Positions 35,388 through 49,900 of a stretch of 64,000 bases of DNA are shown here, in pieces. Under the pieces are notes generated by a model. That model did no database searches, had not been told where the DNA came from, and saw only the letters and a program-made list of their open reading frames with translations. The position numbers were made by a program, and so were the translations under genes. The first letter of the stretch is position 1. The number at the start of each line of letters is the position of its first letter. Source of the stretch: Eudromia elegans (taxonomy: Eukaryota > Chordata > Aves > Tinamiformes > Tinamidae); NCBI GenBank assembly GCA_003342815.1, contig PTEX01000307.1:702704-766703 (forward strand), given 5' to 3'.

Positions 35388-38300
35388 TGAGATGTCTGGG
35401 TTCAAGCTGGTCCAGGTTATCTCCTCCACTATCAGAACTGATGACCATTTGCTAATCCATGACATGCCATGTACGTGCTTCCTAGTCCTAGGTTTTCTCA
35501 GCCTTTTGTCTCTAGCAGGAACTTCAGTTCTGCTGCCCATCCCCTCAAGCCACAGGCATTTTTGGTCCCTACATCTTTGTATTGCTGCTCAGAGCCACAT
35601 GACAGGACTGCGATGCCTGATGTTTCCCCGAGGCAAGCGAGCAGGTGGGTGAGCTGTTGTTGCAGTAGCTGATCTCACTCACACAGATCTAGCTAGTCCA
35701 ACAGTATCAGGCCATGACTGACTGCTTCAGATACTTTTCTCTTCAAAAAGAGATTCACAGAAACTCTTCTGGAAACAGATGCTGGTTAAACAGTCTTAGG
35801 GTAAACTATCCAAAGCAACGTTTAACGTATGGTAAATCCAGCAGACTTTGCACAAACTCAAATTTCTACTGATGCAAAGGAAGGTATTGCAGACTGGCAG
35901 TTCTAGGGACTCGGTGACCATATTAGTACAACTGCAAATATTATTGTAGTAACAATATAGTTGCATATTTCTGTAGCTGGTATGTTTGTCTAATAAAAAA
36001 GCACTGTGCTAAACTATATCAAAGTTTGAAATTCAGCCTTTATATATTCAAGTGCTAGAGGTTTGAAGAAAATGAAAAAAAAAGCAGATGCTATAGCAAG
36101 ATGAAAAAGCAATAATACATTACAAAGTTACTACTACAAAGTAAGAGGTATATAATTCAGAAAAACAGGAGTGACAAGGAAATGCAGGTCAGCCAAGGTG
36201 AAGGCTATATTCAAGACTAGCTACGCTGCAAAAAGGAGAAGCATTGTTATAGTCATAATCCATAAGAGCAAGGCAAAGTCCTTAGAAAGAGGAAAAGTCT
36301 TTTTCTAAAACCAACTGGGCTGGCTGGAAAAAATGAATAAGCTTTTAGGCACACTTTTCTGTCGACTAATATAACATCAATGGAGAAAACGTCCTTCAGG
36401 AATAAGATGCTTAATTCAGCATCTTTGCATTTCAGTATTTGTCTTTTTGTAACTGTAATGTTGTTGCAGCTTGAATGACCTAGGGACATTTTCTGCAGTT
36501 GTTACATTTGAGAAAGCTGCAAATACATGGACTTTTCCCAGCTCTTCTGGAAAAGATGTCACATTTCCCTGTAAATCTGGCCCCTTCTCTATTACAAGGA
36601 TACAGAAAAAGAATTGATTCATGGCAAAACAGCAAACAGCAGCAAAAACAGTACACAAGAATTATCATGCAGTTTTAAATAGTACAGTGAAGAAAATCCT
36701 TTGTTTGCTGTGACTACAAGAAGTATTAATGATAACTAAAGAAGAAAAGGTGAAAAAATCTTAAAATAGACAAATATGTGAAATCATAGAAGAGCTGCAC
36801 CAAATAGTCCATGTAGTATGGATACTGAAGAGGTTAGAAGAGGCTGATGGGGATTTGTTTTTTTAACAATCTGAAAAATATTTTGTATTTTATCACTTTT
36901 GCCAAAAAGCCAGATTTGCTCTCTTTGTCTCCCTCTGACTTTTTCTAAAGGATGCTTAGCAAAAAAGAGGGAAAAAACATAGGTATGTAGGTAACTATTT
37001 CTTTTTTTTTCACTTTAAATAAAGATTATCCACATTTTTAGAGAGACATTTCAGTGTATGCTAGTCTGTGATAATGACAATGAAGATCTACAGATCTTAA
37101 ATAAGCAAATTTTAAAAAGCTAAAGTAAAGCTTTAAAAAAGCTAAAGTAAATTTTAGCTTTATTTAGAAATATAGCAATAAGCTGTCTCTGTCTTTTATG
37201 AGCAATATATGTGTTAGTACACATAGGATTACAGATATGAGTACATAACTAATGTAAGGTATGTGAAAAACTCTTAAGTTGTTTGATGGGTCAAGTATGA
37301 TTGAAATGGAATCATGGATGAGGATCAAGGTAGGTTTGAAACTTAGCGTTTCACTGTTGCCAAACAATAGGCTCTCTTTTCTTATAAATCCTGCTGCTAT
37401 ACAGAGTTCTTCCTTGTTAAAAGTGTTTCTTTTTTTTCCCCAAAGAGCCACAGCTCTGAATTTTTGATTCAGTCTGATATTAAAAACGCTTCTCCTCTTC
37501 CCTGCTCTCAGCTTGTCTAACCAGGATCCTTGTAGCTTGAGTGGCAAGGCCAGTCCAATTTTATCCCTCCATAAAGCTCCAGCACAGGTAGAATAATCCC
37601 GATTTCATCCTTGATGTTAACCTTTCACTAATTTCTGGAGCTTGTATCTTTTTTTTGACTGTTAACTGCAGACTTGAAGCTCACTATACATTGTAACTTA
37701 AACACAGAATGTATTTATTTCAGATTTACTGAGGCAAACATGTGTATGACTATCATATTGCTTGCTTAGATAGCCCTGTGGTGGTTGATAGAGATTTGGG
37801 GTGAAGATAATGGAACTGGGAAGAGACTGTAGTAATAATGGGTCTCTTTTTCTTCATTATATGGGGCATTCAAATGCATGTAATATTCCTTCCCCAGTGA
37901 GGGACTGCAGCAGACCGGCCATTCTTGAGCTCAATATTAATTATGCTTACCAGTGTTTCTGTAGCTGAAGGTTCCATGATAAACTCCTATTTTATTTTTA
38001 GGGGTTTATAATTCATGTTTAAAGACCCACTTTGAACTGAAATATGTCCCCAACACCTAACACCCACTTATCTGGCCCCGCAATAATATATGATAGATAA
38101 GGAAGGAAGAAGCTGCACTTTGAATAATTCAAGGTGATTACCTCATGTGAAAAATCATTCCTTTCATGTGCATGTCATCAGAATGGCCATATAAGCATGC
38201 ACCTCGCATTGACAGCCTATATCTCATGACAGCACTGTGTCAATAAAGAGAGGCCAGTCCCTTTCCATGACTTTTCTTCCTAATAGAATTTGCCTTTTAA

Positions 38301-41300
38301 GAGGTGAATTAGATATTCTTAAGCAGTCAACAAAAATGTGAGAGAAAGAAAAAAAAAAAAAGTTGAATTAATCAGTCTTTTTGACACTTCCAATGACAGG
38401 ATGGATAGCACGATTTTAATGGTATACCCTAATCCGTAAGTCACCAAAGGGAAATCATCTCCATTGATACTTACCGTGTTAGCATCTTTTTGCGAGTTTT
38501 GTGGATATTCATTGTGAGAGCCCAGCTGCGGCTTCAGAGGACAGGTGAACACATCCCAAGACCACTGACACTAATGGATGTGCACCTGAACACAGACATC
38601 ACATTTAGCTCAATTCTGCTTTTCCAAACTACAGATTCAACTTAAAACAGGATATGAAATTTTTCCTGCTAAAGAATACAAGAAAAACATGAACCAATGG
38701 AGTATGTAGTTGCCAGAGCAGAGCCATGAAGAACATTGATCAAGTTGCCCATTGTATAAAGGAAATTAGGCTCCTATTTACTCCAGCTCCCTCCCAAAGG
38801 GCTACTGAGTAACGCCTCCCTCTTTTTTTTTTTAACTCATTGGCTAGTACTGATGAGGAGAAGACTAAGCACTCAAACTGCAGAACCATTAACATGCCAT
38901 AAGATCTACCATCTACCATGATAGCAGCCTCACCTCCTTTCTTTGGGATATCTTTGTGCTTGTTAGCTCTCCCAGAAATTCTCATTATGCACCAGGAAAA
39001 TGTCAGCCCACCAAAACTAAGAAAATGGGAATGTAAACATAGTTATAGCAGTGAAGATAACCATTCTAGCAAAAAGGAGGTATCTTTTCTCTCTCAGAAA
39101 CTGTCTCAAGATATTTTTTCTGCTCAGCTTCCTAACTTCCACAGACAATATCTAAAGTTATCTTAAATACAGCACTCAGGCAAAGTAGTTGTAAACATTG
39201 TTGCAATATCTATCTCTTTCCCATCTCTTCCTATTCTGATCTCTTACTTCAATATCCTTTATGAAATTGGACAAATGAAGCGAATGGGAATAATTAAGCT
39301 AAACGCCATAGCATTTTATATCCCTGAATACAGTGATATCTTCCAGAAACTATCGTATCATCTGTTTACATAGCTTACCTTTCAAATCTAAGACTATTTT
39401 TTAGCTTTTATGGTATTTTTTACTTCCTGCTCTTGTATGTATATATAGGAGATAAGTTTATTTCGCAGGCCATGCACATATGGTACATGGCTGAGATGAG
39501 CTTTAATATGAGCTTTTCATTGTGATATATGCTGTTCTTTTCATTATAGCAAACTCACAAAATGAAACAGCCTATCAGATATGTACTTTCTCTTTTATCT
39601 CATAATTCAAGATTTTCAGGGCTTCTTCATGGGTTGTATTTAAAAATCTGACTTGCTTTCTGTTTGTTTTTAAGTATTCTTTTTTAGTGAACAGTCTAAA
39701 AATGTACATGAGTCCTTCAATCTTGTACTTCAGTCTGATATGCCATGAGGAAGATGCGAATTCTTATAAAAAATACTGACTTCAGTTCTCATACTATTTT
39801 TGGAGCATAGTTTATAAAACATTTTAGGCCCTCTCCACAACCCCGAACGCGAAAGTGTTACCTTATCTACTTATTCTTGAAAATGTAAACACAATTTTCT
39901 GTTAAAAAAAAAAAGTATGAGAAGCACTGAATTGTGCACAAAGACGTTCTTCAAAAACTTGCATTTGTCTGTGAGCCCACCATCTCTCTTTGAGATAGCA
40001 CTGTGAAATTAATATGTTTTAACACTTTTTGTGGTCTTTTATAGCCTAAATGCATGAAAATAGTCACGCTCTCAAAGAACAACTATTATAGCTGATATGC
40101 GAACATATACAGTAATTTCTGAGGACATTTTGGTAGTTTTACATTTTTTGGTTATTCTTTGGCTTCTTCCTTCTCTCTCCCTTTTTATCTATTTGAAGAA
40201 AACTGTGGGGAAGAAAAAAAAAAGCAATAGCTAGCCAACCTGCCACTGCTCTCAGAAGACAGCTCCTGTTTCTCAGTGCTTCTATACACTGGACAAAGAA
40301 TTACTATTTTGGTGCAGTGAAAATCCTGACTTAATACAAGTGGTAAGGGGAAAGCATTTAAGAGGAAAGAAGCTCAATTAAGCAGCCTACATTCTGGCAA
40401 AGCCCTTGTTCTGCCTGTCTGTGCCTCTTACAGGTCTGCTTTTAGAAAATAACACACCTCTGATGATGTTCAAAGTCCATTGGCCAAAACTAGCACCTGA
40501 GAAACTTGTTGTGAAAATTAGAAGTGATGAAGTAGCCCAAGGAGGTAATGTCAGACTGAAGGGGAGATTCTGATGCGAAGACCCAGCTCCCTAATTGTTA
40601 TTATCCTTACAAGGACGTTCTGCTGAAAGAAAAATGGATGCCTTCCTTCATACCTGCCGTAAAAGGTGCTGCAACTCCGGAGCTTACCTAAATCATTCTT
40701 CCTGAAACAAACTGCCGAATGAAATTCAGGCCATTTAATTTCCAAATACCAGTAATTAAAATGAGTCACATCATCAGGGTTTGGCAGGGCTGCAGTCTTC
40801 TCTTCTTTTTTCATTTCCACATAAATTTCAGCGAAGGTCAGATTTGTTGGGGGGAGGAGGAGAACCTGCCTGCTTTTGTGCTCATGGGAGGCTAAAATAT
40901 GACTTGTTCACTGTGTCCCTCATAGTGCAGGACTTAATGGTCCTTGACGGGGATAACCTAGAAGTTAATTTTACTTTGTGTCCCAAAAGCAGTCATTGCC
41001 ACTGCAATCCTTCTTGCAGGCTGAAGGGTATCTTCACCACCTGATCAGGCTTTCAATAGCGATTGATGAGCAATATCACCCACCAGGAAGCACTTTGCTG
41101 GTGTTTTCTGGTGACAGACAAAAAGGAAGAGTGTGTGCTTACCTTTACATACCTTCTAGCTGCTCCAATGTTCATTACTTCAAATGCCCTCACTTGCTAT
41201 GTGTAAAAATGGAAGTATTTTTGCATAGTTAGGAACTGCTGGCAGGCTGCTTCTTTCTCTTCCACCCTATTTTCTTTTTGGTCCTGGCAGGGAAAAGGAT

Positions 41301-44300
41301 CCCTGCATAATGGGGATGTGGGGATGTGCTTCCTCTCCTCCGTTCTGTTTTTCCGAGCTGGGTTTCGATACAGAAGCCGGAGCTATGAGGAAAGCCTGTA
41401 CCCAAATCTGGAGGTGCATGGATTGTCCCCCCGCACAGGGGAGAGGCAGAGCGCTGCGGTGTCCCGTGTGCAGGGGGAACCTCGGAAACACCCACTTGCA
41501 GGAACATCTCCAGGGAAGATGTTTTGGCTCACTTGGATCTCTGGAAAGCTTTTCTTTACACAAGCAATAAAATCTTTTGTTCTTAAGGTATTTATTTTTT
41601 TGTCATTGAGGCAAAAATAGAGTTCACACATCTTCAGCTTCAGTCTTTCTCAGTAACAAGCTACCATACACCATAGTTGTATATTTCTCAAACAAAGTTA
41701 TTTCATAATTTCACTGCTAGCAGAGTGTTAGATTCAAGTACATTTGAGAACATGCTGAAAGAAGGAAACTCTGTTCTTTGACTGGTTCTAGTACCATTCA
41801 TATAAGAACAGTATTTGTTAACTAGCTGGGCATTTTTCAGCATTCAGAATAAAATTAAAAAATTGTATTTTAAGCCTTTAGTGATGCATTTTTTTACTGC
41901 AAGGTTAATATATTTTTTATTAGCTGTACACATTTTTGGGGGGAGTAGAGTCTCTTCTGCTAATAATCCTCAATTTTCATGTTATTATATATTTAAATAC
42001 TATATTTATATTAATTTTATATATTTTTTTAAAATGTTTTACTTCTAAGACTTAAAAAACACATGGCCAGTAGTAAGAATTTTCCTAAAGAGTTTATGAA
42101 CAGGCAAGAAAAAATACATGAGAAAAAAGATAAGAAAGGCCTGTCAACTAAATTTTGCAGGTAATGAGTTTGTGAATCAACTGGATTAAATGATTTGATC
42201 AGGATTAAATCAGTTATCCAGTGGAACAATATTTTTTTTTATCACAGACACAATGACACTCTTTAAACCTTTAAGCCTCCCTTTTTATAGGCATAAATAG
42301 GAAATGTGAAGTGAGCACTGGACAGAGAAGGGAAAAACTTTTTCTTCTACTATCCATAATGTGAAACAAAGCGGTATGAGAGATTATGAAATGGAAAGCT
42401 TACTTACCAAATGATTTGCTAATGATGTTTAATCTGTTTCCTTCTTAACACCTTCTAATGTTTTACTTTTAAAATCATATATCTAGAGTACGACCTTGCA
42501 GTAGGAACCTTCCTAGATGCTTGAAGGTACACTTACCAATACATACAAGTGCTTAGAGAGTAAGAGGTTTGCAGCTGTATTGACAGATGTGACATAATGA
42601 CTGGAGTCCATAGCTCCTTTCATTCATCACCTTGACTACCTTGGAATGGTCGTATTTTTACTTAAACATATTAAATACCTCAGAAGCCCCAAAAGCCTCA
42701 ACTGAAACTGTATTCCACTGTGCAATATATTTCCAACATACACTGAAGGTCCCAGCCATAAGGTCTAAGGCTCTATCTTCACTAGACACAAGAAACACTA
42801 TATTTCCTTTCAGAAGGGAAAAATGTGTTTTTACTACATTAGGTAGCCAATAGTAATTCCACACTGAAAAAACTTGACTATGAACAAAGCAGTCTAGAGT
42901 TTTCACATATGGTAAATGTCAAAGCAAATAGTAATGTCCAAAAACTGCAAACTGCTTAATCCCTACCAGTAATCAGCTTTAAAAAAAGTTAAAAATAAGG
43001 TAATTTTCTTATTTTTCTGAGTTTAATGTTCTTAAGAGAATTCATTTGAGTTTTCAGGAGTAAAATATGATCTCTGGACAGAAGGGAAGTTCTGCTATGG
43101 AAAACTTCTAATGATCACAAAATAGTTGCTTGGTAGTAGCTACAAAATGCAGAGTTTATAAGTTTCCCAAGAAAGGCCTTGAAAATCCTATTTTATATAA
43201 GCGAAAAACAGGTAGTTTATCTTATAATAAAGCTGATAGAAACTTTATTCCATATGCTTAATTAGAGGCAAAAGTTGCCTCTTTAATCACTGTCTGCCTA
43301 CCCCGTGGTCATTACTAAGGCATGTTCTTTGATTTTGGACTCAGGAAGCATATCAGAGTAAACCAACAAAAGCACGGCAGTCCTTCGAGGAAAATCTGTG
43401 AGGCCCAAACAGCATTCCTCCCGGAGCATGCCGAGTTGCTCCTGCGTCACCAGGAGCTTCTTAACTGGAGGGGTAAACCTGCCTGACTACCTACCTACGT
43501 ACGGGAGCCAGCGGGGCCCTTGCTACGCATGGCGCGGTGATGCGACCTGGCGCCGCTGGGGCAGCTTTGCCCAAGAAGAACCGATGGCACAACCGTGGGT
43601 TTTGCTGGTAAGAATTGCATGTCAACGGACACTTAATACTGTAGAAAAATCTATATATCAGAATCGGTGGAACAATTTTAAATACATCCAGTGGTGCAAG
43701 TCCTCAGTGCAGCTGATTTAACTGGATTAATTGTGATTGTTCTATGTAATTAATAGCAAGCACTCAAAACTCAAAAACTTAACTCAGATTGTTTTCTGTT
43801 AAGCATTGCAGAAGTTTTAGGTTAATATAAAATCATCTGCTAGCATCTACTAACTATTATAAAACCTTTGGGCCTTGAAACATATGTAAATATGCTTCCT
43901 GATCTGTGTTACCTTAGTAACTGGTAACATGCCACCTAGTATTAGTGACTGGGAAGGTGAAGGCAGTTGCACGTTTCCAGTTTTACGAAAAAGCATCTTC
44001 GCTCTGAGCAGCCTGTTTGGTAGGGGTTAGCACCTCAGGATGCAAACAGTGTGTGCAGTTAGAAGGGACTGGTATGAAAATGAGACTAGGCAAGCTCAGT
44101 AATTTATTTTTATGCAAAGCGAAAAGTGCTCAGAGGCAGTTGTTATAGAAATTCCTTTCAGCGAGACTGCTCACATGAGTAAGGATTATCCAGCAGGATC
44201 TGACCTTGCATCATTAGTATTAGAATCATCTCTTGCAGAAAGTTAGCAAAAGAGAAGTGTGTAACAGTTACCATGAATAATCAAGGATATTCCATAAGCT

Positions 44301-45570
44301 AAAGTTCACAGTAGTTAGACTAATCAAAGAGGAAACGAATAAATAAGGAGCACAGAATATTCCATAAACATGCATCTAGACCATACACAAAACCTTTATT
44401 ACTCTCTTTAAGCTCCCCTAATATTTCACTTGTTCTTGATGTTGAACAATACAGATTACTCTGTTTGAACCCTTTGTACTCTCCTTCACTGAAAAAACAG
44501 AAATTATTAATGTTATAGAATTAAGAGAATAGATTACATTGTATGTAAAATTAATAATAATAATAATTAAAAAAGTGATCTGATGTGACCTAAAATAAAT
44601 TTGAGCTAATTAGGTGACAATCATTTCATCAAAAGGGTTTTTTTTTCCCTTGTTTTCCTTGGATAGCAGTAGGAACACCTCCTACCATTTATATGTTAAG
44701 CATAGACTCATATCACAGCACAGTGCCCCTCTGCTCCGGTACTATTCCTGCAGCAACCACAGGGTTTCACTGCCACCAAGTTTCCCAAAGCCAGCTGAGT
44801 GGTCAACGCCATGCTGACTGATGTCAGTGAAGTCTGCAAGATGAGAGACCCAAGTGCCTGGGAAGGAAACACTCCCCAAGGCAAGGGCCATCTCCAGCCC
44901 TGTCAGGAGCGGCTTCTCCGACGTCTGCTGAGATGAAGTCACCCTGCTGGACTTTCTCAGCTGTTTGTTTAAATGATACTTATAGGAAAATCTCTGTCTA
45001 TGAGACCTCTGCCCTCCTGTGAAATCTAGATAAATTCAGTGGGTGAATTCAAAGCCACTGACATAAGCCACTGATGTACAAGCATACAGACATCTTCAGA
45101 AAGTACAAATGCAAGCCTTAGAAAACCAACCTGAAAATAACAAAAGCAAAAGTGAATCTGTGGGTTGATGAGCAGACTATGTTTTTCCATTTAAAACAAG
45201 GTTTAAACCACTAATTATTCAGTTTGGGAAAAGAAAGCATAAAAATATATGAGCAAGCTATATAACATAATGAAGAGGACAGAGAGGGCTAATAGAGCCT
45301 TCCTGTTTTGAAGGACAAGAGGGCACTTTAAGGAAACACAAGGTAACAAATAGAAAATAGAAAATACTTGAAGCAAATGGCCTTAAAAGGTTTTTTTCTT
45401 TTCTTTTCAGTCTTTTTTTTTTTTTTTTTTAAGGCTCCAATATATAAACAATAGCATCTGCAAATGCCATAGCTGAGATAGGAATTATGGTAACTACCCA
45501 CCCTAATACTTTGGAGAATAAAATACTTGCCCTAATTCAATAGACTTTCTCACTATGATATACGGCAGAG
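35388..45570. other. AT-rich intergenic DNA, no gene seen
   Basis: About 10 kb without a recognised gene, named repeat or RNA gene. GC-richer patches of 100-180 bases lie at about 41310-41490 and 43400-43600. They carry overlapping open frames on both strands (up to 107 codons) without domains. A near-tandem AAAAAGCTAAAGTAAA repeat is at 37111-37152 and an 18-T run at 45413-45430. Confidence 0.45.
37111..37152. repeat. Short imperfect tandem repeat, 2 copies
   Basis: TTTAAAAAGCTAAAGTAAA and TTTAAAAAAGCTAAAGTAAA lie side by side, separated by GC. Confidence 0.7.
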
Positions 45571-45574
45571 TGAG

Positions 45575-45705
45575 CCCAGCTGTGGAAGGAGGGTTGGGCC
45601 TTTCTGTTGGGCGATTCCCGGAGGCAGCACGGTCACCACCCTGCGGTGCCGCTGCCGGCCGCGCTCCCCAATTCCTGCCCTTCGGCTGCCACCCTAACAG
45701 ACAGT
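45575..45705. other. Small GC-rich, CpG-containing patch
   Basis: About 130 bases with several CpGs (GGCGATTCCCGGAGGCAGCA, TGCCGCTGCCGGCCGCGCTC) stand out from AT-rich flanks. Both strands are open over it, which is a composition effect. No splice-bounded exon or core promoter element was recognised. Confidence 0.4.
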
Positions 45706-46847
45706 GGGGCAAGGTGACCAGTTTTAAGGAACGCCATCTCCTGTTTTGCTCTGCTCATTAATGATAAGATGCAAATCATCCAGTTGTATCAGCAGTCATG
45801 TTGTTTACTAAAAAAAATTAATAAGAGCATCTGAAGCAAACAACCCTTCTAGTTTCCAGGAAAGAGGAATTAAATTTGATTTTTTTTTTAAATTATTAAC
45901 ACTGTCCGTTCTTAAAACCGTAATTTCTTAGCTTTTATTATGGACAGTTTCGTGATTCTATTCTGAAAAACTGATATCCTTAAGGATGGCTAACAAATCA
46001 TTCAGTCTTCTCAGAGGTGTAGAGATGGCTGGAAAAGTCATAATATTTCAGAAAGACTCTAAAGTGTTCTCATATTTACACTAGGTTTGATATTATGTTA
46101 TTTCAAGCTCTGGTTTGACCTTGTTCAACTAGATACCATAAAAAATAAGCTTATTATTTTTTCCTTCTGACAAATATGCTGAGGCCATACTTAATCAATT
46201 AACAGGGCTAACGGAATTGCTTCAAATAAAATCATCTCTAAAACAAATCGTATTTCTTCAGTACACTGTATAATTTGTTTTATGCATTTGTGCTCTCATT
46301 TCTATGTAATCTGCTTTTCATTAGTCTCTTGTGGTACTGCAAAATTTGCAGTTTAATACTTGGAGGAAAGGACAAGCTGACTTTTCTATTCCATATTGTG
46401 CATTTATCCAAAAAAGAGTTTTACTGTCCAGTTGGCATGCGTTCATTTGATTTCCAACCAGATTTTAAACTATTGATAGCAATATATAAAATTTTACTTG
46501 AGAAAAATGAAATTGTATTAAACTACAAAATCTTCATAATCTTTTTTACAGCATAAAAAAAAGCCATCTTTCACATTTCATAGGGATGAAAAAGGAAAGA
46601 AAGGTCTATCTTTCTAAAGAATCCAAGAACTAAAGCCCTATTGTCTTTTGATGCTCTCATTTTCTTTATATGAATTAGAAAATACGAACCTAATGTTTAC
46701 TGATCTATTAGGTGATCACCTCCACGCTTTTAAAGGGTTACTCTTTCCTTAGAAAAAAAATCACCCCCCTGCTTACCCCCATTATCCATCTACTCCCCAT
46801 CCATTAGAGCACCTCAGAGTATTTAATGCGCTCCCTCTGCGAGCTGC
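45706..46847. other. AT-rich intergenic DNA, no gene seen
   Basis: Only short chance frames (up to 93 codons), with nothing recognisable. Confidence 0.5.
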
Positions 46848-46945
46848 AGAGTGCCATTATCTTCATTTCACAAAAGCCTAAGGTCATGCAAGAAGTGTGT
46901 TTCAGAGCAAGCTATTGAACGAGTTCCCAAATCACAGGCCAGCCT
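46848..46945 (-). repeat. MIR-type SINE relic, minus strand
   Basis: GTGCCATTATCTTCATTTCA, then CCTAAGGTCATGCAAGAAGT, TTTCAGAGCAAGCTATTGAA and CGAGTTCCCAAATCACAGGCC. This is the reverse-complement MIR layout (ATTATCCCCATTTTACAG; AAGGTCACACAGGAAG; GGCAGAGCNGGGATTGAACC; CTCCCAAGTCCCAGGC), with the segment between the first two motifs shortened. Confidence 0.65.
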
Positions 46946-49900
46946 CATAGCTTAGGCGTGTATATGTGTATGACTTTTTTGTCCTTTCTGAGGATGAATA
47001 AAAATTGTGAAACGCAACAGAGAAGAACATGTCACCTATTCAGCTTTGGTGCTTCCATTCATTCCTTTTTGCTTAATCTTGTAAGCCTGCAAAATTTAGC
47101 ATAAGTGGTAGAATGAGAATATAGCAAACTTCTACTTTTTACTCGCAGCTTAAATCAAAGCAAATGTTGTTCTGAGAGAACTCTAAGGTCGCTAAATAAA
47201 ATTAAAATAATATAATAATAGTAATAAAAGAAAGCAGTCGAATACATCACTGTTTTTTTACTTCCAGCACTGAGAGGCTCTGAACCTGCTGCTAATTCAC
47301 AGGACCTACACCAACAAGCTGTGAGCTTTCTTTTTAACAAATAGCATCACTGTTATCAGGTAGTTTAGTTAGTAACAGCCAAGAAACTGAGGAAATGTGT
47401 GGTCTAAATAGGCAACTAGTATCTTTTTGCTCTTTAAAACTGCTGCTTGTGGAAAGCATAAGACAGGCACAAGGCACAGAATATGGGGAAGGATTTCACT
47501 GCTGCAGGAGCCAGGTCCTCCCTAGAGGACCCCAGGGCCATGGCAGCTCCTTTCACCCTCCTCCACTCTTCCTGGTATCAGCGGCATGCATGGCTCCAGT
47601 TTAAGGTTTGGCATTTTTTGAGCCATTATAAGGATAGGTAGGGGTTGTTCCTCATGCTTAGGTGCTGCCTGGATTTTTAGTATGCCCAAAATTCAGGAAT
47701 GTTAGGCACAAGGGAAGAGCTCCAGGTCCATCTCTGGCCATGTCTGCTTAGAAACAGACACAAGCAAAAGCACCAAACAGGAAGGAAGGGAGAAAAAAAG
47801 TAGTTGATTCATTGCCATGTTTCCATCACCAGAGCAAGACTGGACACACTACAGAATTAGAAAGAACATTTTGTTATTATCTAACTATACACTTAGCCTC
47901 CCACCTGCCTCTGCTGGCCTGCGTGGTAATCAGAGTGACAAAGGACAAGATAGGAAATTACAGCGAATATCACCAAGAAAAGAACACACGTCTACGCAAG
48001 TACAACAGGGCAGCACTGCCCCAGCCCATTATCGCGAGAAAACGCTTCCCCCTCAGGCAGTGACATCACGGGCCTTTTCAACACCTTTTAAAACATACAC
48101 AGCCCTTCTGACCTTTGGCTCTGCGTGCCTCAAGGAAGGAGACCAGAGACATATATAGATATCGTCTAAACTGCCGAAGAAAGCTGAAAACCTAACACAA
48201 ATTTACAGGACACTTTTTTTTTTCCCAGGCACCTGAGAGAGCAAAAAGGCACCTGGGAAAGAAAGAGGGAGTGAGAAACACCTTCCAGCTTCCTGAGCTG
48301 CCACAAAACGTGGCCTGAACGCTGCACTTTCAAGCCGTGGTCCCACAAAACAAACTGCAATGAGGAGAAATCAGGCTGTTCTGCTACTTTATCTCCCTGA
48401 TAGGAAAAAGAGTCATTCCCACTTCCCGGCAGGCAAGCCTGCTGCCAAATCCCCTTAAGAAATCTTTCCCAGGCAAATGACTCCCCATGAAAACAGAAAA
48501 AGTAATAGTGAAATGCCAAGAATGCTTCAAATCAGCACTGATAAGAAAAATAGTGCTTACTGGGACAGGGTGACCCAACTATCACCTTTATTTATAACTG
48601 TACAGATTTGGGCTAAATTATGATTATTTGTATTGCTTATTGCTAGGCTCTGCAAACACTGGAGACTTCCAAACAGTTCTCATCTCAAAGAATTTGCAGC
48701 TTAAGAGCAAGTAATTTATAAAAAAGAAGCACAACAGGGTGGTTGGGTCAAAGCCATTCACATCAAGTCCCTGCAATCTGAATTAACAGTTGTAACAAAA
48801 TGCACGTCTTTCTCTGTGGCAATAACTTAAAAGATTGAAAGACATTCATTAAAACACTTTGATTTCTTAGAGATAATTCTCATTAAATTATTTCCATCCT
48901 CCTTTCTCTTGCTTCTGCATTTTAAGTTTTGGCAATAGCACCAAGCAAAATAGTCCACATTGTCTGGAAATATTTTGGCTTTGCTGAAGATTTGGATCTT
49001 TATGAGGAATGGGAGAAGAAAGAATAAATGGATTAAATATAAGCTTTTTTTCCCTCAGGCTTAAATTAAGGTTTCTGTTTTATTTTACAAAGTCCTAAAT
49101 ACTTCTTACCTCAGCAATTGATGACCTTTACAAAAAAAAAATCCATAAAAGGGCTGTTTAAATGAGAAAATACATTACACGAGAGAAGGAGCCAATCTCA
49201 GACAAGGTAAAGCTCTGATTCCACGATGCTAATTGAAGTTTAATCCTATCTGCATGATCGACTTGTTTTCTTTTCTCTCATAAAAGAGTCTGAAAAAATA
49301 TTATTACTTCTTTTTATTACTTTTCAGGCCTAAAGGACCCAACTAAGGAGGCTGTTTTGCAAATATGTGTCCTGAGACAGTCCTGTACTTCAAAAGTTTA
49401 CAGTTTAAGGATGCAAGACAGACAAGTGGGCTAGTGAGTTATGCAGCCAGAGACTGATCTGAGCTGCCTGCAGATAGGCAGAATTTTATGCAGTGTTTAA
49501 TTACCATATTCCTGAGTATCTGTTAGTATCCCAAAAGCAGCTTTGAACTAAGACAGGAATGCTAACAATTAAAGTTTTAACTTTAGAGTCACCACTGAGA
49601 GCTCCTAAAGGTTTGTTTTTTCCACATGAAATTATTTTCAGCTTTATAACGTGTGTATAAAGTCAGCTTCACTGGTCAAGCCATGTCCGGTCATCTACAT
49701 CCTACTGCAAATGATGTTGTCAACTTTCAAATATTTTCAGGAGGAAAAACACTGTTTAAAAAAATGTTTTATTCAAAGCCATGTGCCAGGCACTACCTTA
49801 CAGCTGACAGACATGAACTTCAAATAAGGCACCACCTCATCCTAATGGCATCACATGCTGTGGAATTGTCTACTGCAGGTTCAGCTGTATGCTTGAAATA

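Noticed and set aside
43398-43721. 107-codon plus-strand frame in a GC-richer patch
   Set aside because: Composition lowers stop frequency here; no domain or exon signals were found.
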